From assembly GCA_038217425.1 (NCBI GenBank), contig JBBQPM010000001.1, positions 96,338 to 160,337 of the forward strand: DNA of 64,000 nt. The letters run 5' to 3'. Positions 1 to 8,740 of this stretch are shown here, piece by piece. The notes under the pieces are model-generated. The model was given only the letters and a program-made list of their open reading frames with translations, was not told the DNA's origin and did no database searches. The translations under genes and the position numbers were made by a program. Source of the DNA: JAIEPT01 sp038217425 (GTDB lineage: Bacteria > Planctomycetota > Planctomycetia > Gemmatales > Gemmataceae). Position 1 is the first letter of the stretch; every line of letters begins with the position of its first letter.

Positions 1-657
1 CGCGTGCATACGACGGCCGGCGCCACCAACATTCAAGAAGTCGTCAAGTGGGTGCAGACGCACGAGGCGCTCCACAACAAGTTCCCCTACGGTTGGGACG
101 CGCTCGTCGATGATGCTGGTGTCGGCCCGAACTATTTGCCCCACACAACCCTCGGAGGGCATATTTCGGCAGCAGGAGAACCTCTTACCCTTGAGGAAGC
201 CAACGCTTTAATCGCAGCGGGAATCGTGAACCTATCTCCGATGGTGCCGGTTAAGGCCACCGCTCCTACCGGCTTCAGTGCGACCTTCAATCCTTACCCC
301 GACGCCACTACAACGCTTGCGGTTGTGGATGGAGTTGCACTTCGCACCCTGACCGCTGACGCCAAGACGCATCTGAACCTCGCGCAGTCAGGGAAGTACA
401 TCCTCGTCGGTTTCGGCAAGCGGGCGAGTTTAGTCGGCAAGACTGTTTCCGAAGCCCCCGTCCACTTTTCGGATGAAGCCGACCACGGCCCGCAAGACTT
501 CTACGGCCGATTCGGCTTGATCTTCAAAGTCAGCGATGGCAATACCCCCTTCTCTCGCGCCACTTTCGCCGGAGCGGTTGCGCTCCACGGCGATGGTCTG
601 ACCACCGGCGGTGAGCACATCGAAGAGTACTACAACGTTGTGAAGGCGTCGCAGTAG
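1..657 (+). CDS. Pilin-like (type II secretion pseudopilin-type) protein, C-terminal part
   Basis: The frame is open from the first base to a TAG at 655-657, and the first in-frame start-like codon (GTG at 4) has no ribosome binding site. The gene therefore almost certainly begins upstream of the window. About 217 residues are visible. The segment TNIQEVVKWVQTHEALHNKF followed by YGWDALVDD resembles the region after the N-terminal helix of planctomycete pseudopilin-like secretion proteins, in which a helix is followed by a PDGWDSL-like motif. The C-terminus is beta-rich and has no membrane segment. The prepilin cleavage site, which would prove the family, lies outside the window, so the assignment rests on memory of the family and is moderate. 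Confidence 0.5.
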   Translation, partial: RVHTTAGATNIQEVVKWVQTHEALHNKFPYGWDALVDDAGVGPNYLPHTTLGGHISAAGEPLTLEEANALIAAGIVNLSPMVPVKATAPTGFSATFNPYPDATTTLAVVDGVALRTLTADAKTHLNLAQSGKYILVGFGKRASLVGKTVSEAPVHFSDEADHGPQDFYGRFGLIFKVSDGNTPFSRATFAGAVALHGDGLTTGGEHIEEYYNVVKASQ

Positions 658-820
658 GCTTCGAGGGCAAGGCGGGGAACGCGGCCGATCACGCACGAGA
701 TTCTCGCAAAAAATGTGTCGCATTTGCGGAATTCATCGTGTAAGATAATCCTCAATCGAGCCCCCCGTTCGTTTCCCGCCTTGCTCCTTCCTTGCTCTGC
801 TCCTCCAGGAGGCCTTCGCC

Positions 821-3301
821 ATGCGTTCGTTGGCGTCTCTTTTCGCCCTCGTTTTTCTCACCCAATCCCTTCGCGCCGAACTGCCGACCGAACCGGAGCA
901 GCGGCAAAAAGTCGTCGGCGCGCCGACGGCCCTCCTCGTTCAACCTGCAACCATCGACCTCGCGGGGCCTCGCGCCTTTCAGCAAATCGTCGTCACCGGC
1001 AAGTACGCCGACGGCTCCGTCCGCGATCTCACCTTCTTCGCCGACCTCACGTTGGAGACGCCCGGCATCGTGCGATTTGACGGCGAACGTCTGATGTCGC
1101 CCCTCAAGGACGGCCAGACTCAGCTGATCGTCAAGGCGGGTTCGCAAACCGCGAAGATCAAAGTTGCCGTCCGCGACTTCGACAAGCCGACGCCCGTCAG
1201 CTTTCGCCACGATGTCATCGCCGCCCTCAACGTCGGCGGTTGCAATCAAGGCGCCTGCCACGGCACCCCCTCCGGCAAGAACGGCTTCAAGCTCAGCCTC
1301 CGAGGCTATGATCCCACCGCGGATTACATGCAGCTCACCCGCGACATCTCCGGCCGACGCACCGACCGCCTCGGACCCGACGCCAGCTTGCTTCTCATGA
1401 AGGGGCTCGGAAAGGTGCCGCACGAAGGGAGCATCCGCTTCGCACCGAGCAGTTTCCCCGCACAGACGATCCGCCAATGGTTCGTCGACGGTCTGCAAGA
1501 CGACTCGGCCAATCTCCCCAAGCTCGAGAAGGTCGAAGTTCAGCCGGGCAATCGCCTGCTCAACATGCCCTCGAAATGGCAGCAGCTTTCCGTCCGCGGT
1601 TTCTTCAGCGACAACACCAGCCGCGACGTCACTCGCCTTACCGTCTTCACCACCAGCGATCCGTCGATCGCCAACGTGAACGCCAACGGGCTCGTCGAAT
1701 TCACGCAGAGCGGCGAAGTCGCCATCCTGTGCCGTTACCTCGAGGAACTCGTCCCCGTCCGCATCACCTACCTCGAGCCGAAGGACGGCTTCAAGTGGAC
1801 CAACCCTCCTGAAAACAACTACATCGACCGCTTCACGTTCAGCAAACTGAAGATGCTCAGCATCCAGCCCTCCGAAGTCTGCACCGATCAGGAGTTCATC
1901 CGCCGGGCGTACATGGACGCGTGCGGCGTGCTCCCCAACGCGGCCGAAGTCAAGCGATTCCTCGAAAGCACCGACCCTGCCAAGCGGGCCAAGCTCATCG
2001 ACGAACTCCTCGAACGGCCCGAGTACTCGGACCTGTGGGCCCTCAAGTGGAGCGACGTCTTCCGCAGCACCCGGAAAACGGTGCAGCTCAAGGGAACGTT
2101 CGCCTTCCAAAAATGGATCCGCAACCACGTCGAACTGAACACGCCGTTCGACCAGGTCGTCCGCGAAGTCATCACGGCCGGCGGCAGCACCTTCTCGAAC
2201 CCGCCTGCGAACTACTACCGCATCGCCCGCGATCCGACCAGCCTCGCCGAGACGACCGCCCAGCTCTTCTTCGGCGTCCGCATGCAGTGCGCCAAGTGCC
2301 ACAACCATCCGTTCGAGCGCTGGACGCAGGACGACTACTACAGCATGGCCTCGTGGTTCGTGCGTGTGAAGCAGAAGGCCGACGTCTTCGAACCGGGCGT
2401 CAAAGGCAAGGACGGCGCCGAGATCATTTACGTCGACCGCACCGGCGAAGTCACGCAGCCACGTACCGGTAAAGTCATGATCCCGAAGTTCCTGGGGGGC
2501 GGCGTCGCCAACGTCCCCGCCTCGCAAGATCGACGCGAAGTCCTCGCCGGCTGGATGACCTCCGCCGACAATCCGTTCGTCCCCAAGTCGATCGTCAATC
2601 GCATCTGGTTTCACCTCAACGGCAAGGGCATCGTCGATCCCGTCGACGACTTCCGCGACTCGAATCCCTCGGCCAACGATGAACTGCTCGACGCCCTGGC
2701 CAAGGATTTCGTGTCCAAGAAGTTCGACGCCAAGCACATCGTCCGCACGATCATGAACTCGCGGACGTACCAGCTGAGCGCCCAGACCAACGACTTCAAC
2801 AAGGACGACGGCAAGTATTTCTCGCACGCCATCACCAAGCTGCACACGGCCGAGCAACTGCTCGACGCCTTATGCTTCGTGACCGACGTTCCGGAGAAGT
2901 TCGCCGGCATGCCGCTGGGCACCCGGGCTGTGCAGCTCCCCGACGGCGAAATCAACCACCCGTTCCTCAAGACGTTCGGCCAGCCGGCGCGAGAACTCGC
3001 CTGCGAATGCGAACGCGAAGGCGACAGCAACCTCGCTCAGGCGCTTCAGCTCATCAACGGCCCGACCGTCAACGATCGGCTCCGCAACCCCGCCAACCGC
3101 ATCGGGAAGTTACTCGACAAGAAGACCCCTGAAGCGGACCTTCTTAATGAACTATTCTTAACGACGTTGACGCGTCAGCCGACCGTTGCCGAAGCCGCGG
3201 CCATGCTCGAGCACGTCGCCAAGGCGGACGACAAGCGCAAGGCCTGGGAAGACGTGCACTGGGCGCTGGTCAACACCAAGGAATTCCTGTTCCGCCATTA
3301 A
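821..3301 (+). CDS. Secreted DUF1549/DUF1553 protein with Ig-like domain
   Basis: This 826-residue protein starts with a signal peptide (MRSLASLFALVFLTQSLRAE). An Ig-like (BIG2-type) domain at about residues 40-130 is followed by CNQGACHG, a cytochrome-like CxxxCH motif. A second Ig-like stretch, a DUF1549 domain and a DUF1553 domain complete it. DUF1549 carries MQCAKCHNHPFERW, a CxxCH motif, and DUF1553 ends near DVHWALVNTKEFLFRH. These proteins are abundant in planctomycetes, are exported and are usually linked to sulfatase/DUF1501 pairs; their chemistry is unproven. No DUF1501 partner follows here; a strong terminator does. The ATG at 821 follows CCAGGAGG (SD AGGAGG) with normal spacing. 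Confidence 0.9.
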   Translation: MRSLASLFALVFLTQSLRAELPTEPEQRQKVVGAPTALLVQPATIDLAGPRAFQQIVVTGKYADGSVRDLTFFADLTLETPGIVRFDGERLMSPLKDGQTQLIVKAGSQTAKIKVAVRDFDKPTPVSFRHDVIAALNVGGCNQGACHGTPSGKNGFKLSLRGYDPTADYMQLTRDISGRRTDRLGPDASLLLMKGLGKVPHEGSIRFAPSSFPAQTIRQWFVDGLQDDSANLPKLEKVEVQPGNRLLNMPSKWQQLSVRGFFSDNTSRDVTRLTVFTTSDPSIANVNANGLVEFTQSGEVAILCRYLEELVPVRITYLEPKDGFKWTNPPENNYIDRFTFSKLKMLSIQPSEVCTDQEFIRRAYMDACGVLPNAAEVKRFLESTDPAKRAKLIDELLERPEYSDLWALKWSDVFRSTRKTVQLKGTFAFQKWIRNHVELNTPFDQVVREVITAGGSTFSNPPANYYRIARDPTSLAETTAQLFFGVRMQCAKCHNHPFERWTQDDYYSMASWFVRVKQKADVFEPGVKGKDGAEIIYVDRTGEVTQPRTGKVMIPKFLGGGVANVPASQDRREVLAGWMTSADNPFVPKSIVNRIWFHLNGKGIVDPVDDFRDSNPSANDELLDALAKDFVSKKFDAKHIVRTIMNSRTYQLSAQTNDFNKDDGKYFSHAITKLHTAEQLLDALCFVTDVPEKFAGMPLGTRAVQLPDGEINHPFLKTFGQPARELACECEREGDSNLAQALQLINGPTVNDRLRNPANRIGKLLDKKTPEADLLNELFLTTLTRQPTVAEAAAMLEHVAKADDKRKAWEDVHWALVNTKEFLFRH

Positions 3302-3326
3302 GCGGTTGCGGAAGTCGAACTTGACC

Positions 3327-3357
3327 GGGGGCGTCGCCGCAGCGACGCCCCCTTTTT
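3327..3357 (+). terminator. Rho-independent terminator after the DUF1549/DUF1553 gene
   Basis: An 11-bp perfect stem (GGGGGCGTCGC at 3327-3337, GCGACGCCCCC at 3342-3352) encloses a CGCA tetraloop and is followed by TTTTT at 3353-3357. It lies 26 bases after the stop codon and just before the next start codon at 3369. Confidence 0.92.
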
Positions 3358-3368
3358 ATGGAACGCCC

Positions 3369-4061
3369 ATGATTGTCGTTCGCCACGCCTACGACCCGTT
3401 TGAACCGATCTTGAAGATCGTGGAGCAGCTGGCGAGCGACAAGAAACTAGTCGTTGAGGTTGGGCCGGGCCATCGGCCGTTCTCCAAGGCGACCGAATCC
3501 ATCGATTCCCATATCCTCCCGGGCGTCGTTGCAGATGCCCATCGAATCGACATCAACAAAGATCGCTTTCCGTATGCCGACAAGCAAGTCGACTTCCTTT
3601 ATTGCCGGCATGTGATTGAGGACATCTACAATCCGATCTGGGCCGTCGCGGAAATGAGTCGGGTCGCCAAGGCAGGCTACATCGAGACCCCGTCCCCCGT
3701 CGCCGAGCTGTGTCGCGGCGTCGATGGCGGCGCGCCGCACTGGCGCGGGTATCACCATCACCGCTACCTCTATTGGGTCGAGGAAAACTCGCTGCATTTC
3801 ATGCCTAAAATGCCGATCGTGGAACACCTCGATTTCCTCGGTGCGGAAAACACGCTGATCGAAAAACTGAACGAAAGCCCCCTTTTCTGGAACACTTACT
3901 GCTTCTGGACGGGACAGATTAACCTTCAAGAAGCAAAGGTCAAAGTGCCACCGCTTCCCTCGACCTACTCGCATTTTCTGCAAATGTCCAAGCAAGCGAT
4001 CGAAGCAAGCCTGGGCTATAATATCGCCCTGGCCAGCCATTTCGGCATCCCGCTCAAATGA
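3369..4061 (+). CDS. Class I SAM-dependent methyltransferase-like protein
   Basis: 230 residues. The N-terminal VVEVGPGHRPF matches the glycine-rich SAM-binding motif I. FPYADKQVDFLYCRHVIED matches the later 'D..LPF.D..FD.V...HVLEH' part of type-11 methyltransferases. The C-terminal half (YHHHRYLYWVEENSLHF and following) is atypical and may bind substrate. I chose ATG 3369 because the frame further upstream runs through the preceding terminator. Its stop overlaps the next start in ATGA at 4058-4061, so the two are probably translationally coupled. The substrate is unknown; a sugar, lipid or glycan is possible given that DUF6165 genes often sit near glycan genes. Confidence 0.7.
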   Translation: MIVVRHAYDPFEPILKIVEQLASDKKLVVEVGPGHRPFSKATESIDSHILPGVVADAHRIDINKDRFPYADKQVDFLYCRHVIEDIYNPIWAVAEMSRVAKAGYIETPSPVAELCRGVDGGAPHWRGYHHHRYLYWVEENSLHFMPKMPIVEHLDFLGAENTLIEKLNESPLFWNTYCFWTGQINLQEAKVKVPPLPSTYSHFLQMSKQAIEASLGYNIALASHFGIPLK

Positions 4062-4486
4062 GGCGCGACGTGCAACTTTCGATCCCCATTTCTCCCGGCG
4101 AACTCTTCGACCGGATCTCGATTCTCCAGATCAAAACGCGCCGCATTGGGGACGAGACCAAACGCCGTAACGTGGCGCACGAGTTGGCCTTGCTCGAGCA
4201 GGTCAGCGCTCAATGCGTCCCGACTACCGCACAACTCGAAACGTTCGTCGCCGAGCTGATGGGGGTGAACGAAAGCTTGTGGGAAATCGAAGACGCCATT
4301 CGCGAATGCGAAGCCCGGCGCGACTTCGGTCCGACATTCGTTGAACTGGCTCGTTCGGTCTACCGGACGAACGACCGCCGAGGGAAACTCAAGGCCGGCA
4401 TCAACGAGATTCTCGGCTCGGAATTGCGCGAAGAAAAGTCGTACGCGCATTACAGTGGAGAACCGGCCGCGGATCGCTATAATTAG
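4058..4486 (+). CDS. DUF6165 family protein
   Basis: 142 residues matching the DUF6165 pattern: ISPGELFDRISILQIKTRRI at the N-terminus, then a helical NVAHELALLEQ, VNESLWEIEDAIRECE, LARSVYRTNDRRGKLKAGIN and a C-terminal EEKSYAHY. It is predicted to be mostly alpha-helical and cytoplasmic, with no signal or membrane segment. The family has no established activity; its members commonly lie in or near glycosyltransferase clusters. The ATGA overlap with the upstream methyltransferase supports joint expression. Confidence 0.85.
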   Translation: MRRDVQLSIPISPGELFDRISILQIKTRRIGDETKRRNVAHELALLEQVSAQCVPTTAQLETFVAELMGVNESLWEIEDAIRECEARRDFGPTFVELARSVYRTNDRRGKLKAGINEILGSELREEKSYAHYSGEPAADRYN

Positions 4487-4529
4487 CTACGCAGAATTGG
4501 CGCACGACCCCGGCTCGGTAGGGAGATTC

Positions 4530-6191
4530 ATGAGCCACTCTTCTTTACGCTATCCGCCCCTGACGCCCTCGCTGGCTCAACCCAGGCGCTGCGTCGGCTT
4601 CGTGCCCGGCGGCGCGTCGACGCACGTTTCGCAAGAATTCTCCGATCTCCTGCGCCGCCGACTGCGGCTCGGTTGCACCATCTGCGCCTTCGCCTTCGGC
4701 GCCTTCTTCGTCAAAAATCTCATCATCCCCACCGTCGACGTCGACTTCTGGGAAAACATCATTCGCGGCGCCCAGCTCGCCATTCTCGCCGCCATCACCG
4801 CCGTACTCTGGACAAGGTTGCCGCTGGGCGTACTTTCGCTGCGACTCCTGGAGCTGACGGCCTTCGGCTCGATGGTCGTCTTTTTCTCCTACGCCCAGGT
4901 CAACACCTACTATCAGGGCTTCGTGCTACGCTGGGCGCAGGATGATCCCGTCGCACAGGAACGCGTAGTGCTCCTGAGCGTCTTCGCCAACAGCCTGCGT
5001 TGGCTGATTCTCATCGTCATCTACGGCACCTTTATTCCCAACACCTGGCAACGCTGCAGTTGGGTCGTGGGCGGCATGGCGGCCGTACCGCTCGTCTTGA
5101 CTTTCGCCACCTGCACGACCTGTCCGTTTATGTTCGAGTTCTGGTCGCTGGTGATCGCCAATATGTTTCTGATCCTGGCGATCGCCGCCGCCATCGCCAT
5201 CTTCGGCAGCTATAAAATTGCCGAACTTCAGCAGCAAGCCTACGAAGCCCGGCGTTTGGGGCAGTACGTCCTTAGGGACAAGATCGGCTCCGGCGGCATG
5301 GGCGAAGTTTATCTGGCCGAACATCTCCTGCTGCGCCGCAAATGCGCCATCAAGCTGATCCGCCCCGACATCGCTGGCGACCCTGCCAACCGCGCCCGCT
5401 TCGAACGCGAAGTCCAGGCGATGGCGAATCTCACGCATCCCAACTCCGTCGAAGTCTATGATTTCGGCAACGGCGAAGACGGCACTTTTTACTACGTCAT
5501 GGAGTATCTGCCCGGCCTGACGCTCGACGAAATCGTCCGCCGATTCGGCCCCCTCGAACCGGCGCGCGTCGTCCATTTTTTGCGTCAAATTTGCGGCGCC
5601 CTCAAGGAGGCCCACGCCAGCGGTCTCATCCATCGCGACATCAAGCCGAGCAACGTCCTGGTCTGCCGGCGCGGCGGCGTGGATGACGTCGCCAAACTGC
5701 TCGACTTCGGCCTGGTTCAGGATCTCTCGATCAACAAGCAAGACGATCGGCTCACCCTTCATGGCGCCATCATCGGCTCGCCTCCCTATATCTCGCCCGA
5801 ACAGGCGCTCAATAAAGCCAACGTCGATGCCCGCACCGATATCTACGGCCTCGGCGGTTTGGCGTACTACCTTCTGATCGGCCAAAGTCCGTTCGTGCGC
5901 GAGACGATCATGGAACTCTTGATGGCCCATGTCCGTGACGAGGTCGTGTCGCCGCGGAAGTTACGCGAGGAGATCCCCGAGGATTTGGAAGAGATCGTGC
6001 TCCGCTGCCTCGCCAAGAAACCAGACGACCGTTTCGACGATATCGGCGAACTCGCCAAAGCCCTGGACGACTGCAGCTTGGCTGAGCAGTGGAATGCGGA
6101 GCAGGCCGAGGCGTGGTGGCGCGAGCACCGCCCGACGGGTCCGAGTTCCAAGCCGGATGAAGCGGTCACGGTCTTGGCGGCTCGGTCATAG
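4530..6191 (+). CDS. Membrane-anchored Ser/Thr protein kinase with N-terminal 6-TM module
   Basis: 553 residues from ATG 4530, preceded by GGTAGGGAG. Six hydrophobic segments lie at about residues 47-66, 78-95, 107-124, 150-169, 177-194 and 204-226. A PknB-like kinase domain then starts at residue 246 with GSGGMGEVYLAEH (P-loop). CAIKLIRPD holds the ATP lysine, IHRDIKPSNVLV the catalytic loop near 366, LDFGLVQ the magnesium site near 392, and ISPEQ replaces APE. All catalytic residues are present, so it is likely active. Most planctomycete kinases put the kinase first and the membrane segment and sensor after it; here the order is reversed and no extracellular sensor domain follows. The ligand and targets are unknown. 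Confidence 0.93.
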   Translation: MSHSSLRYPPLTPSLAQPRRCVGFVPGGASTHVSQEFSDLLRRRLRLGCTICAFAFGAFFVKNLIIPTVDVDFWENIIRGAQLAILAAITAVLWTRLPLGVLSLRLLELTAFGSMVVFFSYAQVNTYYQGFVLRWAQDDPVAQERVVLLSVFANSLRWLILIVIYGTFIPNTWQRCSWVVGGMAAVPLVLTFATCTTCPFMFEFWSLVIANMFLILAIAAAIAIFGSYKIAELQQQAYEARRLGQYVLRDKIGSGGMGEVYLAEHLLLRRKCAIKLIRPDIAGDPANRARFEREVQAMANLTHPNSVEVYDFGNGEDGTFYYVMEYLPGLTLDEIVRRFGPLEPARVVHFLRQICGALKEAHASGLIHRDIKPSNVLVCRRGGVDDVAKLLDFGLVQDLSINKQDDRLTLHGAIIGSPPYISPEQALNKANVDARTDIYGLGGLAYYLLIGQSPFVRETIMELLMAHVRDEVVSPRKLREEIPEDLEEIVLRCLAKKPDDRFDDIGELAKALDDCSLAEQWNAEQAEAWWREHRPTGPSSKPDEAVTVLAARS

Positions 6192-6271
6192 GTTCGAGAG
6201 TCACGAGTTTTCGCAATGCTCGCTTACCGTTGCTGGCAGTCTTTATGACAGGGAGAAGGTCGGGCGCTCCC

Positions 6272-6299
6272 TTGTCATCGCAGCGTCGGTTGTTAAAAT
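6272..6299 (+). promoter_or_regulatory. Putative sigma-70 promoter for tRNA-Gln
   Basis: TTGTCA (6272-6277) and TAAAAT (6294-6299) are separated by 16 bases, about 92 bases upstream of the mature tRNA 5' end. The leader between them contains a short GCTCGC/GCGAGC hairpin that may help processing. The promoter is on the host side of the integrated element, so tRNA transcription would survive integration. Confidence 0.45.
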
Positions 6300-6390
6300 G
6301 AGGTTGAATTCCTGCCGCTCGCGGCAACTTTGCAGCGAGCAGCTGTAGGGGGTAGAGTGATCGCCCCAAGCCCTTGAGTTTAAGCAGTTC

Positions 6391-7944
6391 TTACCCGGTA
6401 GTGTAACGGTAGCACAAGAGATTTTGGCTCTCTTCGTCATGGTTCGAATCCATGCCGGGTAGTTTAGTATCAGGTTGTCTCACCTCGTCGCACCTCGTCT
6501 TATTCCCAGCGTTTTCCGGGCTCTTTGCTGCTGACGCACCCATGTGTGCATCGGGTCCGCTCGTCTCAACGTGTCTCACGTTTACGCATGCAGGCGCACC
6601 CGTTTGGTCTCGGCGCGGTCCGGGCGCGGAACGATCTTCCGCAGGCCGTCCGTACGTTCCGGTCATCGCCTGAACGTCGGGCGAATCCGTCTTTGTCGTG
6701 GTAAGCGCGGGAAGTTGACCAACCGCGCCGGCAAGATCATAAAGCCCAGTGTGCGTGTAGACGTTCATCGTTAAGCGGATATCCGAATGCCGGGCAAGTT
6801 CCTGGGCCAACCTCGGAGAAACGCCGCTGCGGCCCAACAGAGTGACATAGGAATGCCTCAATGCATGGAAATCAGCCACCAGCCCCATGGCGTCGCGGTA
6901 AGCGATTCCAGAGGCCTTCAGGTCGATCCGGAGCATCTCGGCCGCCGCGACGTTCCACGTGCCCGGCCAGACCGGCACGTTGGCCGCTTTGCCAGGCAGG
7001 TAGCCTCGCAGCGCTTCGGCGAGATCGGGGGGCAGGGGCTGCGTCGCTTCTTTTCGGTTCTTGGTGTACGCCGCTTGGACGTTCACGACCGGAGGAGAAT
7101 CGGACAGATTGAACGCCCCGGGGTGAACGCTGGCGAGTTCGGAAGCCCGTAGGCCGGTCCCCATAGCCATCGCGTACAGGATGCGGCGATCGGGCCCCGT
7201 TATCCCCCGGAAGGTCACCGTACTGGTGCCCGCCATGATAAGCAGGCGACGTAGCTCCGCCTCGTCCAGGGCCCGGCGTGCGTGCTTCAGGTAGGGCTTG
7301 GCGTTGATGCCCGACAAGTGCGCGAGTGGATCGTAGGCCATTCGGCGATCTTTCACGAGCCATTTGGTGAAACTTCGCAAAGCGACAAGATAACCGTTGC
7401 TCGTCGAAACCGACATGCCGGCGCCGCGCTGCGCAGCCAACCATTCGAGCACTGGGCCCGGCTCAATATCGCCCATCCATACAAAACGGCAACCAGAGAG
7501 CAGGGCGCCGACCCGGGCGCGACAATGATACACGTGGCCAGCCACGTTCCCTTTGGATTCGAGCAGGCGCCGATAATCCGTCAGGTGCGGTCGAGCCGGG
7601 CAGGGGCACGCCTTCCCGTCGGCCTTGCCCACGCTGCTGCACGCGGCGCAGACAAGGGGCCGCTTTCGGTGCTCTTCAAACGGATCGCCCAAGCCGTGAC
7701 TCGCCAACTTGGCGTCCGTTACCAGTTTGGCGAGCATCTGTTTGCTGGCGGTCTTGTCGCTGCACAGTGGAACCTTGCGGTGGGCGCCTTGGGCGTCCTT
7801 GTAGCGGCCGTACCAGATCGGGGATGGCTTGGAGACCTTGATCGCGCCCGGCGTGTTCTTCGTGACGCGCTGGCCCTCGGGGTCGCGGTGTTTGCCGTTA
7901 GGGAGCGTGTAGGACGTGACGTTCGGCCGGAACATGCTTGCCAT
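6391..7944 (-). CDS. int: Tyrosine recombinase (integrase), integrated-state form
   Basis: 517 residues from ATG 7944; the frame is open to 8118 but the extra N-terminus looks non-coding. A cysteine cluster at residues 99-115 (CAAC and CPC, zinc-ribbon-like) precedes the SAM-like core-binding domain (about 120-215). The catalytic set is R266 (TGLRASEL), K295 or K298, H360-R363 (HALRH), H386 (ARHSDIR) and the nucleophile Y396 (MNVYTH). An atypical 120-residue C-terminus follows. Residues 494-510 are encoded by the 51-bp att core; the last seven (CYRYTTG) and the TAA come from the host tRNA antisense strand. In the circular element the frame would instead continue for 62 codons (35219-35031). 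It is the last gene of the left-arm minus-strand operon. Confidence 0.92.
   Translation of the reverse strand: MASMFRPNVTSYTLPNGKHRDPEGQRVTKNTPGAIKVSKPSPIWYGRYKDAQGAHRKVPLCSDKTASKQMLAKLVTDAKLASHGLGDPFEEHRKRPLVCAACSSVGKADGKACPCPARPHLTDYRRLLESKGNVAGHVYHCRARVGALLSGCRFVWMGDIEPGPVLEWLAAQRGAGMSVSTSNGYLVALRSFTKWLVKDRRMAYDPLAHLSGINAKPYLKHARRALDEAELRRLLIMAGTSTVTFRGITGPDRRILYAMAMGTGLRASELASVHPGAFNLSDSPPVVNVQAAYTKNRKEATQPLPPDLAEALRGYLPGKAANVPVWPGTWNVAAAEMLRIDLKASGIAYRDAMGLVADFHALRHSYVTLLGRSGVSPRLAQELARHSDIRLTMNVYTHTGLYDLAGAVGQLPALTTTKTDSPDVQAMTGTYGRPAEDRSAPGPRRDQTGAPACVNVRHVETSGPDAHMGASAAKSPENAGNKTRCDEVRQPDTKLPGMDSNHDEESQNLLCYRYTTG
6392..6462 (+). tRNA. tRNA-Gln (anticodon UUG)
   Basis: 71 nt cloverleaf. 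The acceptor stem TACCCGG (6392-6398) pairs with CCGGGTA (6455-6461), with G6462 as discriminator. The D stem is GTG/CAC, the anticodon stem AGAGA/TCTCT encloses loop TTTTGGC (anticodon TTG), and the T arm has GGTTCGAATCC. CCA is not encoded. Its 3' part (6415-6462) is the attL side of an integrated element; the sequence stays functional because the element supplies an identical 3' end. The complementary strand is read entirely by the integrase gene. Confidence 0.93.
6415..6465 (+). repeat. attL: left 51-bp direct repeat (tRNA-Gln 3' part)
   Basis: All 51 bases equal 35220-35270. The repeat covers the last base of the D stem, the anticodon arm, T arm, acceptor 3' strand, discriminator and three following T residues. 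Identity stops sharply on both sides (A6414 vs G35219; A6466 vs C35271). On the minus strand it encodes exactly 17 integrase codons (KLPGMDSNHDEESQNLL). Confidence 0.95.
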
Positions 7945-8047
7945 GACTAACCCCGTGAGAGAGGCGGCGGTGCACGACACACCACGGCCAGGTGGACCTA
8001 CAAAGGTAACCGATGCTTCTACGAACGCCAAGAGCGGTCCTCGCCCC

Positions 8048-8344
8048 TCACCGACGCCGCTTGGGCTTCGGCAAGGCGGCGCTACCGTCGGCCCTCCGAA
8101 ACGATTCGATGAACTCAATGGCCTTCGATTTCGCGCGAGGGCTCAAGTCGCCGTTGTCGTCAAATCCGAACTCGTCCCCAATCTCGCTCAGGATTTGATC
8201 GGCGGCTGCTTCGAAGGACAACTGCATCGCCGCCAAGCGACCCTCGATAAACGCCTCTTGCTCGGGCGAGCGTTCGGCCTGCTGCTCGGCGGGGCTTTGT
8301 GCAAGGGCCTCCTCGAGCCGCTGAAGTCGATTACTTTGGCGCAT
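8048..8344 (-). CDS. Small charged protein of unknown function
   Basis: 98 residues starting MRQSNRLQRLEEALAQ. I chose ATG 8344 because AAAGGAAAA lies just upstream inside the longer frame (ATG 8362). It is helical and acidic in the middle (DQILSEIGDEFGFDDNG) with a basic tail (PKPKRRR). The start lies inside the end of the upstream HTH gene (14-base overlap), so the two are coupled. Position between the HTH gene and the integrase in a phage-type operon is the only functional clue; I do not recognise the family. Confidence 0.7.
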   Translation of the reverse strand: MRQSNRLQRLEEALAQSPAEQQAERSPEQEAFIEGRLAAMQLSFEAAADQILSEIGDEFGFDDNGDLSPRAKSKAIEFIESFRRADGSAALPKPKRRR

Positions 8345-8726
8345 TGCTGGTTTTCCTTTCAAGATCTGAAAGTCTTCGCTCGAATTCCACGTCCGCTCTG
8401 AGTCTCACGCAACTGCTGATAACCTCGCGGGCCGCAGCGAGGCGAATGCTCTCGGTTTCGCTCTTGAGGAGTTCACGTAAGGTTTCCGAGGCGGCGGCAG
8501 CGGAGTCGCACAAAATCCCGAGCGCCGAATCGGTCAGGGCGCTGCGGATCGTCTCAACCTTGACGCGAAAGCCCTCTCGTTCCTTCGCTCGATAAACCGA
8601 TCGCTCTGTCAGGCCCACCTTAGCGGCGGCTTCGCGAACAGTGACCCCGCTCGCCAACAAGGCGGCAAGGAGATCGCTTTTCCCGCTATCGCCAACCTGG
8701 CCCGATTTCCTGACGTTTTCCGACAT
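8331..8726 (-). CDS. HTH protein, possibly small-terminase- or regulator-like
   Basis: 131 residues from ATG 8726, preceded by AAGGAAAGG. Residues about 20-45 (LLASGVTVREAAAKVGLTERSVYRAKE) form a clear helix-turn-helix. A long helical region (SALGILCDSAAAASETLREL, then EFERRLSDLER) is likely coiled coil. The layout HTH plus helical oligomerisation region resembles phage small terminase subunits, but also simple HTH proteins of actinobacteria and planctomycetes. No large terminase is visible, so a packaging role is unsupported. It overlaps the next gene by 14 bases. Confidence 0.75.
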   Translation of the reverse strand: MSENVRKSGQVGDSGKSDLLAALLASGVTVREAAAKVGLTERSVYRAKEREGFRVKVETIRSALTDSALGILCDSAAAASETLRELLKSETESIRLAAAREVISSCVRLRADVEFERRLSDLERKTSNAPK

Positions 8727-8740
8727 CTCGAACCCTTTCC

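Noticed and set aside
752..2857. Long open frame of 701 codons on the minus strand
   Set aside because: It is the shadow of the DUF1549/DUF1553 gene; the plus-strand protein has clear domains and the minus-strand product is repetitive and lacks any domain.
4341..4530. N-terminal extension of the Ser/Thr kinase
   Set aside because: The extra 63 codons overlap DUF6165 in another frame and lack protein-like composition; ATG 4530 has a ribosome site and starts the membrane module.
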